DNA from: Gammaproteobacteria bacterium UBA7310
GTDB lineage: Bacteria > Pseudomonadota > Gammaproteobacteria > Pseudomonadales > Ketobacteraceae
Direction: 5' to 3'
NCBI GenBank assembly: GCA_002471665.1
Contig: DKQK01000036.1
Span: forward strand, 1 to 25,626
Length of the DNA stretch: 25,626 nt
Part shown: positions 15,509 through 23,485 of the stretch, one piece after another
Layout: the number at the start of each line of letters is the position of its first letter
How positions within the stretch are numbered: position 1 is the first letter of the stretch
The notes under the pieces: model-generated
Database searches by the model: none
Told to the model about the DNA's origin: nothing
Seen by the model: only the letters and a program-made list of their open reading frames with translations
Translations under genes and position numbers: made by a program

Positions 15509-18500
15509 CAAACAGCCTGCCGCCGGCAACAGCAGCCTGGGAGAACAAATGCAGGAGCTGATTGTTCGCTATCGGCATGGGCAGGGGCTGACTCAGGAAG
15601 AGTTGATATGGTGCGTATTTTACGATCATCAGCCGGACGCGGAAAAAGCCAGAACCCTGGACCCAAAAGGCTTTGAGAGCAAACTACGGGGATTGAAGCG
15701 GCTGGAAGGCGGCAAATCGGACTCACCGCAAAAACGCACCTGCGCCCCTTACCTGACCTCCATGGGCTACAGTGGGGAGCAAATCACCCAGTTCTTTTTG
15801 GGTAAGCCCCTGCCCAACCTCAGCGCACCGGAAGCCACTGTCGCCGATTCACCACAACCGGTTTTTGAAGTACCCAAAAGTCGTAACAACATCTTTCACT
15901 ACCAGCACCGGCTAATTGAAAAACCCCTGGGACGCGACCAGGAGTGGCAACAGCTCTGCAATTTTCTCTCCGATGCCCCCGGTTTTCAGTGGCTGCAGAT
16001 CGCCGGTGTGGGTGGTCAGGGCAAAAGCCGGCTGGCCTGGGAGCTGATCACCAGGGCCCATGAAATGGGCTGGGCCGCGGGGCCGCTGACCTTTCAGCCG
16101 GGCACCCAGTTTGACCGTTGGCAGAGCTGGCAGCCCAACCGCCCCCATTTGCTCATCGTTGATTACGTGGTGGGGCGCGAACCGGAAATCAAAACCGTTT
16201 TGGACGCTCTGAAAGTACGGTCCGCGGAATTCCAGCACCCGGTGCGACTGCTGTTCGTGGAACGCCAACCCTGGGATGGCCGCCCGTTGGTCGCGATCAA
16301 CGAACCCAAAAGCGAAAAATCCAGCGACAAACTGGAGATCGGTGGCCTGGCGGAATGGTTTATTGAGCTGGCCGACGACGATGAAGGCGAGGATCTGCTG
16401 GCCTACCGCAGCCCGGACAACAACGGCCAGGTGTTTCTGAAAAAGTTATTACCCCGGGATCTGGTGGATATTGTCCGCCAGGTGGCAGCGCACTTCGGCA
16501 CCGAGCTGACCTTGGAAAGTGACTCCATAGCCGCCCAGTTGGAGCACATCGATAAAGAAGGCCGGCCCCTGTACGCCTATTTCCTGGGTAAAATTCTTGC
16601 CGACGATCCCAGTGCCGAGAATCTCAATCGGGAGGGCCTGTTGGACAAGGTCATTGAACGAGATTTCAAAGACCGCTGGAAGCGGGTCTACGACCAACCC
16701 AAACCGGCCCTGGATTCCGACCCCGAAGCCCTCAAACTCGCCGTTATCGCCACCATGGCCCAAGGCGTGGACAGTAAAACCCTGGCATCGGCCGGTATCA
16801 TTCCCCACCCGGATTCTGCCACCCGGCGCACCGCCCTGGTGATCACCGACGGCGATACCCGATCATCCGCCCACGGAGTTATTTTTGATATTCCACCGTT
16901 GCTACCGGATATTCTGGGGGAATGGTTTGTGTTGTCGGCATTGGATCATCACGGCTTGTGCCCCGAGCGCATTCTGCAGGCCGCCCAAATCAAACCGAAA
17001 CCCTTATCGGCCTTTATGCAAAGGTTAACCCAGGATTTCTTTGATCACCGCATTACCCAACAACTGCTGAACATCGAGATCAATCCCGGCCCTTATTGGG
17101 AAGCACTGAAAGACGTGGCGGTGGATATTTCCAGAAAGTACATCAATGGCAGGCAAGCATTACCCGGCTGGGTCATCACCCTGCTGGAACAGGTGCCCGC
17201 CGATAAGCAGGGGGAAGCCCTGGCACTGATGGGGGTTGCCCACTTTTACGGTTTAACAGGAACCATTGATTACGAAAAAGCCTTTGCAGCCACACAAAAA
17301 GCTGCACAGGCCAACAACATTACCGCCATGCATAACCTGGGGATTTTCTATCACAACGGCTTTGGTGTGGAACAAGATCTCGCAAAGGGCACCCAATGGT
17401 TTATTCAGTCCGCAGAGGCCGGATACGCCGATGCCATGGACAACCTGGGCAGCAGCTACCGCTCCGGCCAGGGCATTGAGAAAGACCTGGACAAAGCCTT
17501 CTATTGGTTCAGCAAAGGGGCACAAAGTGGCAGCCTGTATGCGATGAACAACCTGGCACAGTGTTATGAAACCGGGCTGGGTGTGGCTGCGGACACAGCA
17601 CAAGCCCGGTACTGGTATGAAAAAGCCGCCGACCAGGGATTCAGTGCCGCCATGATCAACCTGGCCAAAATGTTTGAGCAAGGCAGTGACGGCAAAACCG
17701 ATCTGGAGGCGACCGTTCACTGGCTGGAGAAGGCCGCCGCAACCGGCGACAGCACCGCCATGTACAAGCTCGGCAATCTGTTTGAACGCCACCACGGGCC
17801 CGATTACGATCAAGCCGAGCGGTGGTATAAAAACGCCGATGCAGCAGGCCATCCGGACGCAAAGCTGCGGCTTGGCTTATTCTATTCCAAACCCGAGGTT
17901 GCCAAACCGGCCCAGGCGGAAGACTGGTTCACCCAGGCCGCCCACCTGGGGGACGTTAATGCCATGGCGGCTTTGGGTTATTTTTACTGCCACCAAAACC
18001 CTCCGGATCGGGCCAACGCCATCGCCTGGTACAGCCAAGCCGCCAAGGCCAAACACGCCGGTGCCGTCAACCAACTGGTGGAACTGCTGTTACAGGGTGA
18101 TGAAGCAGACCAAGCACAGGGCCTGTATTGGCTTGAGCAGGCCGCTGAAACCGGCAATACCGATGCCATGTACAACCTGGGAGTGTGCTACCAAAATGGC
18201 CAGGGTGTGGCGCCCGACCTGGAAGCCGCCTACCGCTGGTACGAAAAAGCCACGCAATCCAAATACCAACACAAACCGGCGCAGGATATGCTGCGCCAAC
18301 TGAAACTGATGAACGGGCTGGTGGGCAAAACCAATGTCATCACCAAATCCAACCGGCTTTTTTCCATTGCTCTGGAACACGTTTGGTATGCCCGCCCCCC
18401 GCTTTCGGGAGACTGGCAGGATCTGACGAACATCGAACTGGAGCAATATCAGGCCGCTTTGAACTGCGCCCTGGATACCGCACAGCTGGACTCGGCCGTG

Positions 18501-19052
18501 GCACATCATCAATGCAATGCGGTTCGCCGCTTACCGCTTTCTTTCTACCCCGGATTTGATTTGCTGGACATACAATGGCTGCAGGCAGATCCCTTGCGGG
18601 TGAAATACTGCTGTGTTCTGGCAGGCGCCAAGGGTGGAGCCGTATTAGAGGGGCACGCCCATTTCATTCACGCGTTTAATCCGCAGCACCTGGATCTGAC
18701 CCGGGACGAAGCCGCCCCCATTGCCTACCTGAACTTCTTTTGTGCCTTCGACCGGCAAAAGAAAGATCGCTTTCAACTGGTGACCAATGTGGATGAACTG
18801 AACTGGCCAACCAATTCCAAGATCAAGATTCCTGAAACACTGCGGCAAAGCCTTCACCCGATCCGGTATGTTAGCGGCCAATTCAACAACGAAGGCAGGC
18901 AGCGTTACCAAGCGCTGGTGCTGTGGCAAAAATCCCTGTTGCAATGTGAATTCAACGTGCATGAAGACGGCGAGATCACCATGGAAGCCTCGACAACGCT
19001 GTTTAAGAACTTGCCCGTTTCCCTGACCCGTTACCAGGGGGCGTTTCGATAG
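15495..19052 (+). CDS. STAND-like P-loop NTPase with Sel1 repeats (conflict-system sensor/hub)
   Basis: An 1185-residue protein. Residues 15-105 form a helical N-terminal domain of unknown type, where STAND proteins often carry an adaptor. An NTPase module follows, with Walker A GVGGQGKSR at 171-179 and Walker B LLIVDY at 219-224. Residues about 330-560 look like the helical and winged-helix parts of a STAND NTPase. About ten Sel1-type helical repeats run from 575 to 925 (for example AMYNLGVCYQNGQGV). The last 250 residues are an unassigned mixed domain. Sel1 arrays bind protein partners, so this end probably senses the trigger. GTG is chosen as start because of GGGGGA upstream; ATG at 15549 with GGGAG is a good alternative. 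EACC1-like and caspase genes follow on the same strand. Defence function is inferred. Confidence 0.82.
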   Translation: MTNGDKQPAAGNSSLGEQMQELIVRYRHGQGLTQEELIWCVFYDHQPDAEKARTLDPKGFESKLRGLKRLEGGKSDSPQKRTCAPYLTSMGYSGEQITQFFLGKPLPNLSAPEATVADSPQPVFEVPKSRNNIFHYQHRLIEKPLGRDQEWQQLCNFLSDAPGFQWLQIAGVGGQGKSRLAWELITRAHEMGWAAGPLTFQPGTQFDRWQSWQPNRPHLLIVDYVVGREPEIKTVLDALKVRSAEFQHPVRLLFVERQPWDGRPLVAINEPKSEKSSDKLEIGGLAEWFIELADDDEGEDLLAYRSPDNNGQVFLKKLLPRDLVDIVRQVAAHFGTELTLESDSIAAQLEHIDKEGRPLYAYFLGKILADDPSAENLNREGLLDKVIERDFKDRWKRVYDQPKPALDSDPEALKLAVIATMAQGVDSKTLASAGIIPHPDSATRRTALVITDGDTRSSAHGVIFDIPPLLPDILGEWFVLSALDHHGLCPERILQAAQIKPKPLSAFMQRLTQDFFDHRITQQLLNIEINPGPYWEALKDVAVDISRKYINGRQALPGWVITLLEQVPADKQGEALALMGVAHFYGLTGTIDYEKAFAATQKAAQANNITAMHNLGIFYHNGFGVEQDLAKGTQWFIQSAEAGYADAMDNLGSSYRSGQGIEKDLDKAFYWFSKGAQSGSLYAMNNLAQCYETGLGVAADTAQARYWYEKAADQGFSAAMINLAKMFEQGSDGKTDLEATVHWLEKAAATGDSTAMYKLGNLFERHHGPDYDQAERWYKNADAAGHPDAKLRLGLFYSKPEVAKPAQAEDWFTQAAHLGDVNAMAALGYFYCHQNPPDRANAIAWYSQAAKAKHAGAVNQLVELLLQGDEADQAQGLYWLEQAAETGNTDAMYNLGVCYQNGQGVAPDLEAAYRWYEKATQSKYQHKPAQDMLRQLKLMNGLVGKTNVITKSNRLFSIALEHVWYARPPLSGDWQDLTNIELEQYQAALNCALDTAQLDSAVAHHQCNAVRRLPLSFYPGFDLLDIQWLQADPLRVKYCCVLAGAKGGAVLEGHAHFIHAFNPQHLDLTRDEAAPIAYLNFFCAFDRQKKDRFQLVTNVDELNWPTNSKIKIPETLRQSLHPIRYVSGQFNNEGRQRYQALVLWQKSLLQCEFNVHEDGEITMEASTTLFKNLPVSLTRYQGAFR
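17217..18269 (+). repeat. Sel1-repeat coding array
   Basis: About ten degenerate 36-codon units, each with the pattern A-M-x-x-L-G...Y-x-x-G-x-G-V...D...A-x-x-W-(Y/F)-x-x-A-A. The first units keep the full GxGV loop. The middle units (about residues 740-860) lose it or shorten, as in HHGPDYDQAERWY. The array would fold as a right-handed superhelix offering a ligand groove. Confidence 0.8.
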
Positions 19053-19087
19053 GAAATTGCTGACGATGGGTTAAACTGGTGATCAGG

Positions 19088-19125
19088 CGTCAATCAAACC
19101 GGTAATATTACCAGTTTAGTTGACG
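19088..19125. promoter_or_regulatory. 38-bp near-perfect palindrome upstream of the EACC1-like gene
   Basis: Two 19-base arms meet with no spacer at 19106/19107 and match at 16 of 19 positions. The core is the perfect 12-mer GGTAATATTACC and the outer ends are CGTCAA and TTGACG. It lies in the 147-bp gap between the NTPase and EACC1-like genes. A further TAAACTGGT at 19072-19080 is the exact complement of ACCAGTTTA at 19110-19118, so alternative pairing is possible. It could be an operator for a dimeric regulator or an RNA hairpin. No T-run follows, so a simple terminator is unlikely. Confidence 0.6.
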
Positions 19126-19199
19126 AAACCGCGACGACTGAGTTTAATCAGAATATTAAGCCCAGCATTTATACGTTTAATTCAGGGGCATTGGGGACC

Positions 19200-19574
19200 A
19201 TGATCACACTTACTTTGGCAAGCGACCAACTGAGTGCTGAATTGCTGTATGAAGAAAGCCTTCAATTAATTCACACGCTGCAAACAGAATCCGATATTCA
19301 GGCTGAGCTACCCCAGCCGAGCACCCAGGCGGGTGCCAAAGGCGATCCCGTGACCATCGGCACCATCGCCCTGACGTTTATCTCCAGCGGCGCCGCAGTG
19401 GCTCTGTTTAAAATCATCGAAGTCTATTTATCCAAAAACTCATCGCTGGATTTTGAGCTGGAAAAAGCAGACGGCAGCAAACTCAAACTGAACGCATCGA
19501 ACCTCAGCAGCGACTCCACCAACGCTGTGCTGGCCCAGCTCACCACCTTTTTGGAAAAAGACAACAATGGCTAG
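19200..19574 (+). CDS. EACC1-like effector-associated constant component
   Basis: A 124-residue protein with a short N-terminal domain (residues 1-45), one hydrophobic helix with small residues (about 52-77, TIALTFISSGAAVALFKIIE), and a C-terminal strand-rich tail (LDFELEKADGSKLKLNAS...). This order is what I recall for effector-associated constant component 1, a membrane-spanning partner found between NTPases and caspase or trypsin effectors in predicted bacterial conflict systems. The assignment rests on size, layout and neighbours. The ATG at 19200 is chosen over a TTG nine bases upstream because the AGGGG site is better placed. Its end overlaps the caspase start by eight bases, implying coupled translation. 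Confidence 0.7.
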   Translation: MITLTLASDQLSAELLYEESLQLIHTLQTESDIQAELPQPSTQAGAKGDPVTIGTIALTFISSGAAVALFKIIEVYLSKNSSLDFELEKADGSKLKLNASNLSSDSTNAVLAQLTTFLEKDNNG

Positions 19575-21693
19575 AAGGGCCGTGCTCATCGGAGTCGGCG
19601 AATACGAAGACGAAAAGCTTGCCAATCTGCGCTGCCCGGTACAGGATGCCCGCGGTTTGAAACAACTGCTGGTGGACAAAGACCGGGGTGAGTTCTGCAA
19701 CGTTGAACTGCTGGAAAACTGCGACTCAGCCGCTGCGTTAAAAACCATACACACCGAATTACGACAAGCCGACAAAGACGACTTCTTTCTAATCTACTAC
19801 TCCGGCCACGGCAAACGCAGCACCGTGGGTGACCTGTACCTGGCCACCTCGGATACCGTAAGCGATGCCCTGGAATCCACCGCACTGGAAATCAACAAGG
19901 TCAACAGCCTGGTGAAAGCCTGCCGCTGCCGCCGGGTTTTACTCCTGCTGGACTGCTGTTACAGCGGCGCTGCCGGTGGTGCCATTGCCAAAGACAGCAT
20001 CGAAGATCAACTGCGTACCGCCAGCGAAGGCAGCGGCATCTACCTGATCACCGCCTCCACCGGCATCCAAACCGCCCTGGAAAAAGAGGAAGACGATTAC
20101 AGCGTATTCACCAAACACCTGCTGAGCGGTATCCAGAGCGGTGAAGCCGACATCGACGGCAACGGCGTGATCACCATCGATGAAATGTACGACTACCTGT
20201 ACCGCAAAGTGAAGGAAGATTCCCATCAGGAACCCACCCGCTGGAGCCTGGATGGCCGGGGCACCATCGTGATCTCGAAAAGCGGGCGTGTGCCGCGCCA
20301 GGAACGGGCCAGAAATCTGCAAACATTGCTGTTTCGGCTGAAAGAGGATGAGCGGATCACCTCCGCCATCTTAATTGAGGCACTGGCCATCTGTGAGCGG
20401 GAGCGTGATGAACTCAGCCCTGTGGAAAGGGCGAAAGACACCCTGCTGAATAAATTATTGAATGACAGCATCAGCCCCCTGGAGTTTTCGTTTGCCTGGG
20501 TGGAATTGCGGGAGCCTGCTGAAGAACCGGTGACCCCCGTTATTGAAAAGCAGCAGGATGAAGCACAGCTGGAACCTGCTGAAATCATTCATCCCCCCGC
20601 CACACAACCCAGCCGCTGCACACTGTCAAAGGCTGAAACCATTAATGTTTGGATTCTGCTTGTAATTTCACTTTTGAGCTTCAGCATCACTGAAGACCTA
20701 TGGCTTCATGGAGGCCTGTTTTCATTTCCAGTGATGCTGCTGTTGGGGCTGCGTTACGGCGTAAACGCGTTCAAAATCGGCTTGCTTTTGGCCCCCATCG
20801 GCATTGCCTCGCTGCAATTTGGGCCGTTTTCTTTGGGCTGGGATTATTACCTGCCTAATATGCTGATACTGTACCTGGCCGGAAAAACCGGGGATAACCC
20901 CGATTGGCTACCGGCGCTTGCCTCGAAAATGCTCACCCCCTGGGTGGCAATGCTGGCATCGTGTATTTTCCTATTGAACGCGTATTTTGGGGCGCAGTTT
21001 GAATCAATCCACGTGAACTTTAACCTGGGGGCCGTATCGGTACTGCCCATCTTCTGTATGTTGATGTATTTGCTTTCACCACAGAAGACTCTATTCAAAG
21101 CATTACCATTTTTTATCATCCCCATGATCGCCCTGATCGCAAACCTATTGGCAAATGAACAAATCTTTTTACTCAAAGTGAACGATTGGAACCAAGGTAT
21201 ATCGATCTACTACTGGACAGCGGCTGATCTGGTGTACATAGGAATCGTTGCCTTATATTCACTGAAAGTACGGGCATCCATCCTAAGCGACTCAGGCCCA
21301 CCCGGTGTTGGCGCTTTCATGATTGCTTATGGTGGTTTTCTCTACTACCTGGTATCAGGATTGATTTCCTGGATGATGCTGAATGCGTTTCACTCAACAG
21401 AAGACACATCATTCAGCATAGATACAGTGCAAAAACTATTTGGGTGCGGCACTCCATCCTTCTACTCGATGCTAATACTGTTCTTCTTGTGGGGTGTTCA
21501 CTTTGAATACAGCAGAATAAAACTGCTTTCTCTATTTGTTTCCACCCTGCTTATACCAATAATTTACGCAGGTACTGTGGGCGACATGATAGCAAAAGGT
21601 ATTGATCTGACCCTTCCATTTGCAATTACACTTATGACCTATTTGGGTTATCGCTGCAGGCAGGGGCTTGCGCGTTATGTTTTGGTGGAGTGA
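19567..21693 (+). CDS. Caspase-like peptidase fused to a polytopic membrane domain
   Basis: A 708-residue protein. Residues 1-240 form a caspase (peptidase C14) domain. The start RRAVLIGVGEYED is the first strand, the catalytic His81 lies in YYSGHG, and the catalytic Cys131 lies in LLLDCCYSG. DIDGNGVITIDE at 195-206 is a 12-residue loop with the full EF-hand spacing. A helical linker (about 246-312) and a Pro/Glu-rich stretch lead to a C-terminal half (about 358-700) with about ten hydrophobic segments, weakly reminiscent of MASE1-like sensory membrane domains. The caspase part would face the cytoplasm. The start overlaps the EACC1-like gene by eight bases. Likely role: effector of the three-gene system, cutting host or partner proteins after NTPase activation. 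Target is unknown. Confidence 0.85.
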   Translation: MARRAVLIGVGEYEDEKLANLRCPVQDARGLKQLLVDKDRGEFCNVELLENCDSAAALKTIHTELRQADKDDFFLIYYSGHGKRSTVGDLYLATSDTVSDALESTALEINKVNSLVKACRCRRVLLLLDCCYSGAAGGAIAKDSIEDQLRTASEGSGIYLITASTGIQTALEKEEDDYSVFTKHLLSGIQSGEADIDGNGVITIDEMYDYLYRKVKEDSHQEPTRWSLDGRGTIVISKSGRVPRQERARNLQTLLFRLKEDERITSAILIEALAICERERDELSPVERAKDTLLNKLLNDSISPLEFSFAWVELREPAEEPVTPVIEKQQDEAQLEPAEIIHPPATQPSRCTLSKAETINVWILLVISLLSFSITEDLWLHGGLFSFPVMLLLGLRYGVNAFKIGLLLAPIGIASLQFGPFSLGWDYYLPNMLILYLAGKTGDNPDWLPALASKMLTPWVAMLASCIFLLNAYFGAQFESIHVNFNLGAVSVLPIFCMLMYLLSPQKTLFKALPFFIIPMIALIANLLANEQIFLLKVNDWNQGISIYYWTAADLVYIGIVALYSLKVRASILSDSGPPGVGAFMIAYGGFLYYLVSGLISWMMLNAFHSTEDTSFSIDTVQKLFGCGTPSFYSMLILFFLWGVHFEYSRIKLLSLFVSTLLIPIIYAGTVGDMIAKGIDLTLPFAITLMTYLGYRCRQGLARYVLVE

Positions 21694-21710
21694 GTGTGGT
21701 CGGTGGGGTG

Positions 21711-21729
21711 TGGGTCGGGTTTCGACCCA
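21711..21729. other. Hairpin after the caspase gene
   Basis: TGGGTCG and CGACCCA form a perfect 7-bp stem with a 5-base GGTTT loop, 17 bases after the caspase stop. No T-run follows on either strand. It lies where base composition changes from GC-rich to AT-rich sequence, so it may be a weak terminator or mark a module boundary. Confidence 0.45.
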
Positions 21730-21742
21730 AAGCGGACGTTAG

Positions 21743-21778
21743 TTATACTTCCATAGGTATTCGGGGCGCTAGTATAAG
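21743..21778 (+). promoter_or_regulatory. Candidate promoter elements before the ABC-3C operon
   Basis: TATACT at 21744-21749 and TATAAG at 21773-21778 both resemble sigma-70 -10 boxes in the 132-bp gap before the ABC-3C genes. No convincing -35 partner was found for either. The gap length and the composition change suggest that the operon has its own promoter here. Confidence 0.25.
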
Positions 21779-21825
21779 AATTACGATGCCGACAAATTTA
21801 TAAAAAGAATCGAAGGAGTTTTCAT

Positions 21826-22974
21826 ATGCCTACCGCAGCAGGACAATTACTAGGATACCAGCTCCAGCTCCAGCGAGCACTAGTACACTTGCTGCAATCG
21901 GGCCGTGGATCGTCAGTAAGCATTGAGGTTACCGGAGATGTATCGGTACTGCTCAACAATGGCGGTAGCATTGAAGAAGAAGATAAGTCATCTGTTAACA
22001 GCAATCCAGTTACGGACAAATCGACCGACCTTTGGAAAACATTCTATAACTGGATTAACGCCCTGAACGACGGTTCGCTAGATTTAGTGAAAGCAAAATT
22101 TATTTTATATTCTAATCACAAGGGCAACAAAGGGATAGTCAATACATTATCGGAAGCACAAAGTGTTGAAGAGATAGATGCATGCGTTGAGAAAGTCGAG
22201 GGACTATTCGCATCTCTGGATGAATCTCACCCTATCCATTCTTACCTTTCACACATTCTTGGTTTTAAAGACATTTTTAAATCCATAGTTCAGTCGTTCG
22301 AGTTTGTTGTCGGCAGCAAAACAGGTAGTGAAGAGATAAAGCAGATTCTGTCGGACATGATTTTAATATCTTCTCATCATGTCGATTATATCCATGATGA
22401 GCTAATAGGCTGGATAACAAATTCTGTGATGACCAAGATCGCTTGCGGAGAACTTGCAATCATACCGTGGGAGAAATATCAGTGCAGATTTTTGGTCCTG
22501 TTCGAAAGAGTAAGGACTAGAGAATTAATTGATTTCACTAAGGAATACGCAGCCGAACATGAGGATGTGTTAGAGCAGTTCAAGGAATATCCAATATATT
22601 TAAAACAACTACAGATAATCGAAATTGAAGATGGTGAACAAATTTCTGCGGTATCCGATTTTCTTCGTAGGAAGGTTAATGCGGATAAATGGATAGAGAG
22701 CGAATTGATCGACGAGGCATCCGCTATAGAGTTCGAGGAAAGCCTTAAAAGCTATTGGAACAGCACTCTTAAGAGAATTTCCATTACCGAAAAATCACTA
22801 AAGCCGGAAGAACGTGGGCAGCTACTGTATTACGATTGCAAGGAAAGGCGGGCAACAATAGGAAGCCAGACGGTTCTTTCTCATTTTGTTAGCGGAACTT
22901 ACCACAATCTGGCAAATGAAAATTTATTGGGGTGGCATGAATCATGGAAAGATCTGCTGAAGGATGGCAAGTAG
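21826..22974 (+). CDS. ABC-3C system protein with restriction-endonuclease-like N-terminus
   Basis: A 382-residue protein. The N-terminal part (about residues 1-95) resembles the Cap4/DUF4297-type nuclease region. GQLLGYQLQLQRALVHLL is followed by IEVTGDVSV with Asp38, then EEEDKSS with Glu52 and Lys54, and finally DKSTDLWKTFYNW. Asp38 plus Glu52-x-Lys54 fits a PD-(D/E)xK active site. The rest (about 100-382) is helical and fits the C-terminal domain found in ABC three-component effector proteins, which should dock onto the partner ATPase. AAGGAG lies seven bases before the ATG. The next gene begins seven bases after the stop. Predicted role: DNA-cutting effector. The REase region is short, so catalysis is not certain. 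Confidence 0.72.
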   Translation: MPTAAGQLLGYQLQLQRALVHLLQSGRGSSVSIEVTGDVSVLLNNGGSIEEEDKSSVNSNPVTDKSTDLWKTFYNWINALNDGSLDLVKAKFILYSNHKGNKGIVNTLSEAQSVEEIDACVEKVEGLFASLDESHPIHSYLSHILGFKDIFKSIVQSFEFVVGSKTGSEEIKQILSDMILISSHHVDYIHDELIGWITNSVMTKIACGELAIIPWEKYQCRFLVLFERVRTRELIDFTKEYAAEHEDVLEQFKEYPIYLKQLQIIEIEDGEQISAVSDFLRRKVNADKWIESELIDEASAIEFEESLKSYWNSTLKRISITEKSLKPEERGQLLYYDCKERRATIGSQTVLSHFVSGTYHNLANENLLGWHESWKDLLKDGK

Positions 22975-22981
22975 GATACAT

Positions 22982-23485
22982 ATGAGCAATCTAGCTGAAG
23001 AAGTGAGAATATGGAATACCCCGATTGTTGGGTCGTATGTGCTTTGGCGTTTTACACGGGGATATACAGATCATCATCCAGAAGGTCGACCACCAATCCT
23101 ATTATTGCATTTTCTTGCATCTGCAATATTAACGAATAAGCGTCTTAGTGATCCTGTCACTAATATTAGGAAAGACCTCGCTTCCTACGCACGGAGCTTT
23201 ATTGATAAAAAGGACATCGATCTTTTACTTTCGATTCAGGATCGCGTGAACAAGACGAGATCTTACACTTTAAGTTCCATAGACCTGGCGATTCAGCATG
23301 GTTTGCTGTTTCTCAATTCTGAGGATGCCTGTCTTTACCCTAAAATCCTTTCGGGAAAACCGAGCCGGGGTATGACACCAAAGCAAAGTGTTAAATCTTT
23401 AGGGAACAAAGCTGAGACGTTAGGTAAGTGGTTTTCAGCCCACTCTGTCAGTCAGGTTGCTACGTTATTAAAGGTGGTCTTATAG
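22982..23485 (+). CDS. ABC-3C system middle component
   Basis: A 167-residue soluble, mostly helical protein with a basic C-terminal third (KPSRGMTPKQSVKSLGNKAETLGKW, about residues 127-151). It sits between the effector-like and ATPase genes, the usual place and size of the ABC three-component middle component. I recognise this by context and general look rather than by a sharp motif. The ATG at 22982 is preferred because TAGGA lies about five bases upstream. A second in-frame ATG at 22964 overlaps the preceding gene and has no spaced ribosome site. The stop overlaps the next GTG. It probably links the ATPase to the effector. Confidence 0.65.
   Translation: MSNLAEEVRIWNTPIVGSYVLWRFTRGYTDHHPEGRPPILLLHFLASAILTNKRLSDPVTNIRKDLASYARSFIDKKDIDLLLSIQDRVNKTRSYTLSSIDLAIQHGLLFLNSEDACLYPKILSGKPSRGMTPKQSVKSLGNKAETLGKWFSAHSVSQVATLLKVVL

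Noticed and set aside
21690..21720. G-rich run after the caspase gene as a G-quadruplex.
   Set aside because: It has two clear GGG tracts and one GGGG, but the fourth tract is only GG, and much of it is paired in the hairpin.
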